Positions 1 through 5,970 of a stretch of 7,160 nt of DNA are shown here, piece after piece. Both the position numbers and the translations under genes were made by a program. The notes under the pieces were generated by a model that was given only the letters and a program-made list of their open reading frames with translations, was not told where the DNA came from and made no database searches. Source of the stretch: Elusimicrobia bacterium CG08_land_8_20_14_0_20_59_10 (GTDB lineage Bacteria; Elusimicrobiota; Elusimicrobia; Elusimicrobiales; UBA9959); assembly GCA_002779045.1 (NCBI GenBank), contig PEXO01000204.1, positions 1 to 7,160 of the forward strand. Reading direction: 5' to 3'. Numbering within the stretch: the stretch's first letter is position 1; each line of letters opens with the position of its first letter.

Positions 1-1
1 C

Positions 2-2059
2 GCCGTCTCCTACCGCCGCATCGAAGGCATCCCCGGCGAGTGGGGCACCGCCGTCAGCGTGCAGACCATGGTGTTCGGCAACATGGGCGACAGTTCCTCC
101 ACCGGCGTGGGTTTTACCTGCAACCCCGGGACCGGCGAGAACGCCTTCTTCGGCGAGTTCCTTGAGAACGCCCAGGGCGAAGACGTGGTGGCCGGCATCC
201 GTACCCCCCACCCCATAAACGAATCCAGCCGCAACGAACAGTCCAAGAATCTCAAGTCCCTTGAGCAGCTGATGCCCGCGGCCTACAAGGAACTGGCCGC
301 TATCCGCGCCAAGCTTGAAAAACATTACCACGACATGCTCGACATAGAGTTCACCATCGAGAACGGACGCCTGTGGATGCTGCAGTGCCGCGTGGGTAAG
401 CGCAATGGCCTGGCCGCCGTGCGCATGGCCCTGGATATGCAGAAGGAAAAACTCGCCACCAGGGAAGAGGCCGTGATGCGCGTCACCCCGGAGCAGCTCG
501 ACGAACTGCTGCACCCCATCCTGGACCCCAAGGTGGAACTGGGCACCAAGCCGCTGGGCAAAGGCCTGCCGGCCGGCCCCGGCGGTGCCGTCGGCATGAT
601 AGTTTTTACGGCCGAAGAGGCCGTTAAGTGGAAGAAGGACGGTAAGAACGTCATCCTGGTCCGCGAAGAGACCAATCCCGAAGATGTGGAGGGAATGAGG
701 GCGGCGGAAGCCATTCTCACGGCCCGCGGCGGCATGACCTCCCACGCGGCCCTTGTGGCGCGCGGCTGGGGCAAGTGCTGCGTGGTGGGCTGCGCCGATG
801 TAAAGATAGACCTGAAAGCCAGGACCCTGCACCTCGGGGGCGCAACCCTCAAGGAAGGCGACTGGATCTCCCTGAACGGTTCCCGCGGTTTTATCTATAG
901 CGGCAAGATGCCGCTGGTGGAACCCGGAGGGACCACCATGCAGATGCTCGGTGATTTCCTGAAATCCTGCAATTCCATCCGCGCGCTTAAGGTCTGGACC
1001 AACGCGGATACTCCTGCGGATTCCCTGCAGGCCCGCACCTATGGCGCCGAAGGCATAGGGCTGTTCCGTATCGAGCATATGTTCTACGGTAAGGGCTCCG
1101 ACGCTGCGCTGTTCCAACTGCGCAAAATGATCATGTCGAAGGACCTCGCGGAGCGCAAGGCCGCCCTCAATGACCTCTTTCCCTACATGAAGAGCGACCT
1201 GAAAGCCACCTTCAAGGTAATGGAAGGTATGCACGTAACCGTGCGCCTCATGGACCCCCCGCTGCATGAGTTCGTACCGCAGCAGAAGGCCAAGCTCGAA
1301 GAGCTGGGACGCGCCCTGGGTATCTCCTTCGAGGAGCTCGAAGCCCGTGCCAACGCCCTGCACGAATCCAATCCCATGATGGGCCATCGCGGCGTGCGCC
1401 TGGGCATCACCTACCCGGAGATCACCGAGATGCAGGCCCGCGCCATATTCGAGGCCGCGGCCGAGCTTCATAAGGAAGGCATCAAGGTGTTCCCCGATAT
1501 TATGATCCCCGTGGTTTCCCTGGAGAACGAGGTGAAACACCAGTCCGAGATCATACACCGCGTGTACGCCGAGGTCCTCAAGCAGAAAGGCGTGAAGGTC
1601 AAATACATGGTAGGCACCATGATCGAGATCCCCCGCGCCTGCCTTATGGCCGGTAAGCTCGCCGAGACCATGGAGTTCTTTTCGTTCGGCACCAACGACC
1701 TTACGCAGATGACCTTCGGTTATTCACGCGACGATTCCGGCCCGTTCCTGGCTGAATACATCAAGGACAAGGACAAGGACGACAATCCCAAGATGAAGAT
1801 CATCCCGGTCGATCCCTTCCAGACCATAGACCAGGACGGGGTGGGCGAACTGATCAAGATAACCGTTGAGCGCGGCCGCAAGACCCGCAAGGACCTGAAG
1901 ATCGGCATCTGCGGCGAGCAGGGCGGCGAGCCGGCTTCGGTGGAGTTCTGCCATAAGGTCGGGCTGACCTATGTGTCCTGCTCCCCCTTCCGCGTGCCGA
2001 TAGCCATTCTCTCGGCCGCGCAGTCGCAGATCCGGGCCCCGAGAAAGAACAAGGCCTGA
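2..2059 (+). CDS. ppdK: Pyruvate, phosphate dikinase, 3' portion (5' end outside window)
   Basis: Cytoplasmic enzyme interconverting ATP + pyruvate + phosphate and AMP + PEP + diphosphate. The frame is open to the window edge, and its first residues (YRRIEGIPGEWGTAVSVQ) are already PPDK sequence, so the ATG at 59 is internal. About 685 codons are visible; the family is usually about 880-930, so roughly the first 200 residues are missing. Numbering from the first visible codon, the end of the ATP-grasp domain (FGNMGDSSSTGVGF, later EFTIENGRLWMLQCR) is followed by the phosphohistidine loop GGMTSHAALVARG, with the swivelling His at residue 248 (bases 743-745). The PEP/pyruvate barrel follows: MDPPLHEFVP, NPMMGHRG, GTMIEIPRA, FFSFGTNDLTQMTFG, CGEQGGEP, and SCSPFRVP with the catalytic Cys at residue 660. 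A charged Lys-Asp insertion precedes VDPF. The ends and motifs look intact. Related PEP synthase and PTS enzyme I lack this exact motif set. The TGA stop overlaps an ATG (TGATG). Confidence 0.97.
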   Translation, partial: AVSYRRIEGIPGEWGTAVSVQTMVFGNMGDSSSTGVGFTCNPGTGENAFFGEFLENAQGEDVVAGIRTPHPINESSRNEQSKNLKSLEQLMPAAYKELAAIRAKLEKHYHDMLDIEFTIENGRLWMLQCRVGKRNGLAAVRMALDMQKEKLATREEAVMRVTPEQLDELLHPILDPKVELGTKPLGKGLPAGPGGAVGMIVFTAEEAVKWKKDGKNVILVREETNPEDVEGMRAAEAILTARGGMTSHAALVARGWGKCCVVGCADVKIDLKARTLHLGGATLKEGDWISLNGSRGFIYSGKMPLVEPGGTTMQMLGDFLKSCNSIRALKVWTNADTPADSLQARTYGAEGIGLFRIEHMFYGKGSDAALFQLRKMIMSKDLAERKAALNDLFPYMKSDLKATFKVMEGMHVTVRLMDPPLHEFVPQQKAKLEELGRALGISFEELEARANALHESNPMMGHRGVRLGITYPEITEMQARAIFEAAAELHKEGIKVFPDIMIPVVSLENEVKHQSEIIHRVYAEVLKQKGVKVKYMVGTMIEIPRACLMAGKLAETMEFFSFGTNDLTQMTFGYSRDDSGPFLAEYIKDKDKDDNPKMKIIPVDPFQTIDQDGVGELIKITVERGRKTRKDLKIGICGEQGGEPASVEFCHKVGLTYVSCSPFRVPIAILSAAQSQIRAPRKNKA

Positions 2060-2143
2060 TGCGCATAGCGCCCGGTACGGCACGGTCATAGGCTTGGCCG
2101 TCTGATGCGCATAGCGCTTTTATACGGCACAGCCATAGGCTTG
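2057..2143 (+). repeat. Imperfect tandem direct repeat filling the ppdK-gmk gap
   Basis: Copy 1 is 2057-2096 and copy 2 is 2103-2143, offset by 46-47 bases. Both begin with the identical 14-mer TGATGCGCATAGCG, diverge over 5-6 bases (CCCGG against CTTTTA, giving a one-base length difference), then share TACGGCAC and CATAGGCTTG with two substitutions between them. Each copy contains the short dyads GCGC-ATA-GCGC and G(T/C)C-ATA-GGC; the T/C change keeps the second pairable as a G-U wobble in RNA. Copy 1 starts inside the ppdK stop codon. The GCGC-ATA-GCGC 11-mer also occurs once inside priA (5367-5377), but the flanking sequence does not. Function is unknown: it could be a local duplication, one site of a dispersed intergenic repeat, or a translational-coupling element. 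Confidence 0.85.
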
Positions 2144-2146
2144 TAA
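2105..2146 (+). other. Possible 13-codon leader reading frame abutting gmk
   Basis: An ATG at 2105, itself overlapping a TGA (TGATG), opens a 13-residue frame, MRIALLYGTAIGL, ending at TAA 2144-2146. That stop is immediately followed by the GTG start of gmk in the same frame with no spacer. No Shine-Dalgarno sequence precedes the ATG. It could be a translated leader that delivers ribosomes to gmk by termination-reinitiation, or simply chance within the repeat. The matching copy 1 frame from ATG 2059 runs MRIAPGTARS then stops, so the peptide is not conserved between copies past the fourth residue unless a one-base difference is corrected. Confidence 0.2.
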
Positions 2147-2779
2147 GTGTCCCAAGGAAAGTTCAAGTATTTCCCCCTGGTCCTTTCCGCCCCCTCGGGG
2201 GGCGGAAAGACAGTTGTGCGTTCGGGGCTGCTGAAGCTCAGTAAGAAGTTCGCTTTCAGCATAACCTGCACGACGCGGGCAAAGCGCCCCGGGGAAGCTG
2301 ACGGCAGGGATTATTTCTTCGTCACAGCGGAACAGTTCGGGAAATTGCGCCGGGAAGGCAAGCTCCTGGAATGGGCGGTGGTCCACGGCAAATATTACGG
2401 CACCCCTGTGAAGTCCGTTATGACGGTGCTAAACAAGGGCCGCATACCGGTAATGACCATAGATGTAAAGGGCGCCCGCTCGGTAAAGAGGCTATTCCCC
2501 GAGGCGGTAACGGTGTTCCTGCTTCCGCCGGACCTGAAGACGCTGGTGCGGCGCCTGCGCGGCCGCGGGGAAGCCCCTGGCGGCATGAAGTTGCGGCTTA
2601 AGACCGCGCGCGCCGAGTTGCGGGAAGCGCCTAAGTTCGATTACCTGGTTATTAACGACAAGCTGAACGCCGCGGTGCGCGAGGTGGCGGCCATCGCGGA
2701 ACTTGAGACCAGGAAGACCTGCCGCAGCATGGACAGGATAAACAAGTTCAGCAGGCAGCTCGCCGGGCGTAAGCCCTGA
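2147..2779 (+). CDS. gmk: Guanylate kinase
   Basis: Phosphorylates GMP to GDP with ATP in the cytoplasm, feeding GTP/dGTP synthesis and (p)ppGpp turnover. At 210 residues it has normal family length (E. coli 207). The P-loop is SAPSGGGKT at residues 14-22. The GMP-binding segment TTRAKRPGEADGRDYFF carries the expected Arg44, Arg47 and Tyr56, and KYYGT is at 82-86. TIDVKGA (104-110) is the usual D-x-(Q)GA box, with Lys in place of the common Gln. RRLRGRG (135-141) opens the LID, and FDYLVIND (164-171) is the characteristic late motif. The LID lacks the usual acidic (D/S)-E-E stretch, reading EAPGGMKLRL instead. GTG is chosen as start because an in-frame TAA directly precedes it and the P-loop follows at the normal distance. 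Only a weak AGGC (2137-2140) could serve as ribosome-binding site. The yicC gene that often precedes gmk is absent here. Confidence 0.95.
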   Translation: MSQGKFKYFPLVLSAPSGGGKTVVRSGLLKLSKKFAFSITCTTRAKRPGEADGRDYFFVTAEQFGKLRREGKLLEWAVVHGKYYGTPVKSVMTVLNKGRIPVMTIDVKGARSVKRLFPEAVTVFLLPPDLKTLVRRLRGRGEAPGGMKLRLKTARAELREAPKFDYLVINDKLNAAVREVAAIAELETRKTCRSMDRINKFSRQLAGRKP

Positions 2780-2793
2780 AGCGGTTGATCTAC

Positions 2794-2799
2794 GGAGGA
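2794..2799 (+). promoter_or_regulatory. Strong Shine-Dalgarno site of the omega-like gene
   Basis: GGAGGA at 2794-2799 lies in the 25-base gap after gmk and ends five bases before ATG 2805, close to the ideal spacing. It fixes the start of the downstream gene and is the only strong Shine-Dalgarno match before a gene start in this window. Confidence 0.85.
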
Positions 2800-2804
2800 A
2801 AGCT

Positions 2805-3131
2805 ATGACTACTCATGCAAAAGTGGAGAACGACGCTGAAATACTGGACCGGCTGATCTCGGACTACGGGCCTTCCAAGTACCAGGACATAGTGCGCGCG
2901 ATGCAGTGGGCCCGGCACCTGCGCCGCCAGGAGGAGTTCCGCCTTATGCCTATGGCCGAGCTTATAGAACGGTCCCTGCTCGACGTGGTGGATAAGAAGG
3001 TGACCGTCTCCGAGATCGAGAAGTTCGTGAAGGAAGACCAGATCCTGGAGGAAAAACTCCTTTCCAAGCGTTCAGATAAAATGCGTCCCCGGGATCCGGC
3101 CTTTTTCAAGCCTGGGAAAGAAGCGGCCTGA
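2805..3131 (+). CDS. rpoZ: Probable RNA polymerase omega subunit (divergent)
   Basis: A 108-residue acidic/basic, mostly helical, soluble protein with no signal peptide or membrane segment. It sits directly after gmk, the classic place of rpoZ. The segment SKYQDIVRAMQWARHLR (about residues 24-40) resembles the omega core helix (pattern R/KY-x2-V-x2-A-x-RAR-x-L), and MPMAELIERSLLDVVDKKV (48-66) fits the following strand and helix where omega has a V-A-L-x-E-I type sequence. Omega binds the beta-prime C-terminus, helping polymerase assembly and, in some lineages, ppGpp response. The usual RAR is WAR and AA is AM, so the match is partial. The C-terminal 35 residues are charged and probably flexible. 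If not omega, it is an uncharacterised small helical protein. Context carries about half the weight of this call. Confidence 0.65.
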   Translation: MTTHAKVENDAEILDRLISDYGPSKYQDIVRAMQWARHLRRQEEFRLMPMAELIERSLLDVVDKKVTVSEIEKFVKEDQILEEKLLSKRSDKMRPRDPAFFKPGKEAA

Positions 3132-3145
3132 GCCCGCGGTTGCCG

Positions 3146-3922
3146 ATGAAACGGGAACTAGCCGCAGCGGCCGGGGACCTGGCATCCTATATAAGGACGC
3201 TGGATGAGACCCTGGCCGAATCCCCCCGCCCGGCGGCTGAAACCTCCGCGCCGGTTCCGGCCCCGCTTCCCGCGAAAAAGAACGTACCCCCGATGAACTC
3301 AATATCCTCCGCCGATATGGATAAGCTGTCCGAACAGGTGAAGAAATGCCGCAAATGCGGCCTGGGACATGCCAGGCTAAACGCCGTGTTCGGAGTGGGC
3401 AGCCACAAAGCCAGGGTGGTTTTCGTCGGAGAGGGCCCCGGTTTTCAGGAAGATCACCGGGGCGAGCCTTTCGTGGGCCGCTCCGGCCAGCTGCTGGATA
3501 AGATCCTGGACGCGGTCCTGCACCTGAAACGCTCCGAAGTATACATCGCCAATATCGTTAAATGCCACCCTATGCGCAACCCCGAGACCCCGGAAGCGCA
3601 CGGCAACGACCGCCCCCCCACTCCCGGGGAAATATCCGCCTGCCGTCCTTACCTGGACGAACAGCTGCGCTTCATAAAACCCGTCTGCATCGTGACGCTC
3701 GGTTCGGTGGCCACCAAGGTGCTGCTGGGCATAGATAAGGGCATTTCCACGGTGCGCGGACGTTCGTACGACTACCCGGTGGAGCTGTTCGGTCCCGGGC
3801 ACCCCATAAAGGTCATTCCCACATATCATCCCGCGGCGCTGCTGCGCAATCCCAACCTGAAGCGCGACACCTGGGAAGATATGAAAATGTTAAAATCATT
3901 CCTGGACGAAGCGGCCGCCTGA
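3146..3922 (+). CDS. Family 4 (thermostable-type, Fe-S) uracil-DNA glycosylase
   Basis: Removes uracil from DNA after cytosine deamination or dUTP incorporation, starting base-excision repair. From ATG 3146 it is 258 residues. Residues 1-55 form a helix plus a Pro/Ala-rich linker; the catalytic domain follows. Four [4Fe-4S] ligands are visible: Cys68 and Cys71 (CRKC), Cys140 (NIVKCHP) and Cys166 (EISACRPYL). Motif A is GEGPGFQED (95-103) followed by GEPFVGRSGQLLD, and motif B is TYHPAALLRNP (226-236) with His228. The stretch between Cys140 and Cys166 is longer than in the shortest family members, with NPETPEAHGNDRPPTP. An in-frame TTG at 3140 would add two residues; ATG is preferred, but neither has a Shine-Dalgarno sequence. 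It lies 14 bases after the omega-like gene and 29 before priA, in the position where coaBC is often found. Family 5 enzymes are less likely given the motif A wording. Confidence 0.93.
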   Translation: MKRELAAAAGDLASYIRTLDETLAESPRPAAETSAPVPAPLPAKKNVPPMNSISSADMDKLSEQVKKCRKCGLGHARLNAVFGVGSHKARVVFVGEGPGFQEDHRGEPFVGRSGQLLDKILDAVLHLKRSEVYIANIVKCHPMRNPETPEAHGNDRPPTPGEISACRPYLDEQLRFIKPVCIVTLGSVATKVLLGIDKGISTVRGRSYDYPVELFGPGHPIKVIPTYHPAALLRNPNLKRDTWEDMKMLKSFLDEAAA

Positions 3923-3951
3923 AGCGGTTTCCTTCCGGCCGCCGTCCCACT

Positions 3952-5931
3952 ATGCTGGCCGAAATCTCATTTCCCATACCTTTACGCAGGACCTTTTATT
4001 ACCTGCTGCCCGAGGAGATGGAGCTCAGTGCCGCGCCGGGCCTGCGCGTGAGGGCTTCCCTGGGCAAGCGCGAAGCCGTCGGGGTCATAGTCCGCGTGCT
4101 GCCGGAGAAGGACGCTGATCTTACCGGGTTCCGCGAGCTTAAGAGCCTTTCCAGTCTGCTGGAGGAGTCCCCGCTTTTTCCTGAGGATGCGCTGGAGCTG
4201 TCCCGGTGGCTGTCCGGGCGCTGGGGGTCGCCGCTGGGTCTGTGTCTTGGCGCCTTCTTCGCCCACGCGCCTGAGGAACTCCCGGTTCCCCCGCCCCCCC
4301 GGGCGGCGGAGGAGGCTCCCCTGCCCGTGCCGGAACTGCCGGGGATAAATAAATTCCTTGATGAGCTCGCCGGCGCGTCCCCGTCGGCTTTCCTGCTGCG
4401 CCTTCCGGTTCCGGAACGGCGGAAGGCAGTCTATTGCGCTATGTTTTCGGCGGCGCTTAAGGCCGGTCCGGCGCAGGGGCTTCTGCTGGTACCGGACCTG
4501 AGCTTTATGCCGCCGCTGGCCGCGGCCCTGGAGCTTGTCTTTCCCGGCCGCGTGGGCCTCTGGCACGCCAGGCTTACCCCTAAAAAACGCGCGCAGGCCT
4601 GGGCCGGAGCCTTCAGCGGCGCTTTCAAGGTAGTTATAGCGACCCGCACCGGGGTTTTTCTCCCCTTCCGGAACCTCCACCTGGGAATTCTGGACGGGGA
4701 GGAGGAAGAAGTCTATAAGCAGGAAGAGGCGGAGCCTTTTTATCATGCCCGCGAAGTGCTGCTGCGGCGCATGAAGGCGCTGGGCGGTTCGGCGGTACTG
4801 GCCAGTCCGCGCCCTTCCATAGAGTCGTGGGGCCTGGCAGCCTCCGGGGCGCTTAGCAGGTTCGAAGATGCGCCGGCTTCTCCGGTCCAGGGCCCCGGGC
4901 CGGATGTGCGCCTGATAGACATGACGCAGTACCCCGGCGACATCCTGGCCCGGCCGCTGGCCGACAGCCTGCGCCGTGCGGTTGCCGCCGGGGAGCAGGC
5001 TCTCATCATTACAGGCAGGAAGGGCTATGCCTCCCGGCTTTTCTGCGCCAACTGCGGCTGGATGAAACGCTGCCCGTCCTGCGGCCCCGGCATGACTCTA
5101 CTGAAAACTGCAGAAGGAGGCCCGGTACTGCTTTGCCGCCGCTGCGGCAGAAAAGAGGCCAAGCCGGAAGCCTGTCCGAAATGCGGCGGTAAAGTTTTCC
5201 GGGATTACGGTGTGGGAACGCAAAAAGCGCAGGAGGCTCTGGCCAGGCTTCTGCCCGCCTCAAAAATAGCCAGGTTCGACGGGGATGTGCTGCGGGGCTC
5301 GCTAAAGAACATGCGCGCCGCGCTTGAAAGTTTTTCAAAAGGAGAAAGCGAAGTCCTGGTGGGGACGCGCATAGCGCTGCGCGAGCTCGGGGCGCCGCGC
5401 CTGGCGCTGGTCGCGTTCATCGACGCGGACTCGGAACTGTCCAGCGCGGATTTCCGGGCTTCCGAGAAAGCCTACCGCGCGTTCTGCGGCGCCCGGGGAC
5501 TGCTGGGTGACAAAGGGGAACTTTTCATCCAGACGCGCGAAAGCGGCCATTATGTATTTTCACGCCTGGCTGAAACGGACTACCCCTCTTTTGCCGACGG
5601 GGAGCTGGCCGCCCGCAAGGACTTTTTCTACCCCCCCTATTCTTTTATCGTAAAAGCCAGGTTCGCGTCTTATGACCGCGCCGCCATGGACGCCGCGGCG
5701 GCGGACTTCCTGAAGTCGCTTTCTTTTCTCGGGAGAGACGGGGACGGAAGCGAGATCCTGGGGCCCGTCACACAGCCCGGGCAGGAAAAACGCAGATTTC
5801 ACAGCGAGTATTACCTTGTGAAGGCGGCTTCCGAGAAGGCCGCCATGCGCTGCATGGAAAAAGCGGGCGCGCTGCCGGGCAGGCCGGGTGTGAAGGTCTT
5901 CCTTGAGGCCGACCCCTATGGGTTCTATTGA
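3952..5931 (+). CDS. priA: Primosomal protein PriA with degenerate helicase motifs
   Basis: PriA recognises stalled forks and D-loops and directs reloading of the replicative helicase. At 659 residues it is shorter than E. coli PriA (732). The N-terminal 3'-DNA-binding region is recognisable (ISFPIPLRRTFYYLLP, then GLRVRASLGKREAVGVIV), followed by a Pro-rich linker (109-131). The zinc-binding insertion keeps all four CxxC pairs: CANC (365-368), CPSC (374-377), CRRC (395-398), CPKC (408-411). The C-terminal domain is typical (FFYPPYSFIVKARF, ILGPVTQPGQEKRRFHSEYYLVKA, EADPYGFY). The ATPase core is eroded: where GVTGSGKTEVY is expected it reads LPVPERRKAVY (151-161); DEEH is DGEE (248-251); the QMIAKG box is RIALRE; QVAGRAGR is missing. 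Surrounding helicase sequence (VYKQEEAEPFYHARE, GTQKAQEALARL, DADSELSSADFRASEK) still marks the family clearly. There is no stop or frameshift. I infer a helicase-dead but functional scaffold, as reported for actinobacterial and Deinococcus PriA. No clear ribosome-binding site precedes it. Confidence 0.92.
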   Translation: MLAEISFPIPLRRTFYYLLPEEMELSAAPGLRVRASLGKREAVGVIVRVLPEKDADLTGFRELKSLSSLLEESPLFPEDALELSRWLSGRWGSPLGLCLGAFFAHAPEELPVPPPPRAAEEAPLPVPELPGINKFLDELAGASPSAFLLRLPVPERRKAVYCAMFSAALKAGPAQGLLLVPDLSFMPPLAAALELVFPGRVGLWHARLTPKKRAQAWAGAFSGAFKVVIATRTGVFLPFRNLHLGILDGEEEEVYKQEEAEPFYHAREVLLRRMKALGGSAVLASPRPSIESWGLAASGALSRFEDAPASPVQGPGPDVRLIDMTQYPGDILARPLADSLRRAVAAGEQALIITGRKGYASRLFCANCGWMKRCPSCGPGMTLLKTAEGGPVLLCRRCGRKEAKPEACPKCGGKVFRDYGVGTQKAQEALARLLPASKIARFDGDVLRGSLKNMRAALESFSKGESEVLVGTRIALRELGAPRLALVAFIDADSELSSADFRASEKAYRAFCGARGLLGDKGELFIQTRESGHYVFSRLAETDYPSFADGELAARKDFFYPPYSFIVKARFASYDRAAMDAAAADFLKSLSFLGRDGDGSEILGPVTQPGQEKRRFHSEYYLVKAASEKAAMRCMEKAGALPGRPGVKVFLEADPYGFY

Positions 5932-5956
5932 ACTCGCACGGCGGCGGTAAAAATAA

Positions 5957-5962
5957 TACAAT
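5957..5962 (+). promoter_or_regulatory. Candidate -10 element for a leaderless tyrS message
   Basis: TACAAT at 5957-5962 matches five of six bases of the bacterial -10 consensus in the only AT-rich patch of the priA-tyrS gap (5948-5971). It ends eight bases before ATG 5971, so a start site six to eight bases downstream would give a transcript beginning at or next to the start codon. No Shine-Dalgarno sequence is present. No good -35 hexamer stands at 16-18 bases upstream; TTGAAC at 5928-5933 is 23 bases away. AT-rich sequence makes such matches easy to find by chance. Confidence 0.3.
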
Positions 5963-5970
5963 TGACTATT

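Noticed and set aside
59..61. ATG 59 as the real start of the PPDK gene
   Set aside because: The frame is open to the window edge and the upstream codons are conserved PPDK sequence, so this is an internal methionine.
2107..2122. Intrinsic terminator: GCGC-ATA-GCGC followed by TTTTAT in the ppdK-gmk gap
   Set aside because: The stem has only four pairs with a three-base loop, and copy 1 of the repeat lacks the T-run. Too weak to call.
2105..2143. Remnant of a flavodoxin-like N-terminus (MRIALLYGTAIGL)
   Set aside because: The strand-then-YGT pattern is suggestive, but 13 residues are far too few for a homology claim and the motif is not completed.
3140..3142. TTG as the start of the uracil-DNA glycosylase
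   Set aside because: An ATG lies two codons downstream and no ribosome-binding site favours the TTG. The same reasoning rejects TTG 5962 for tyrS.
3982..4746. 254-codon open frame on the - strand inside priA
   Set aside because: It lies opposite the poorly conserved first half of priA, but the composition is Arg/Gly/Pro/Gln-rich like a shadow frame, and the priA frame is continuous with flanking conserved motifs.
5367..5377. Third copy of the intergenic repeat inside priA (GCGCATAGCGC)
   Set aside because: Only the 11-mer matches. It encodes ordinary codons within motif V, and the flanks do not resemble the repeat.
3952..5931. priA as a pseudogene
   Set aside because: The frame is uninterrupted over 659 codons, the zinc cysteines and both terminal domains are conserved, and it sits in a normal operon position; motif loss looks selective rather than decayed.
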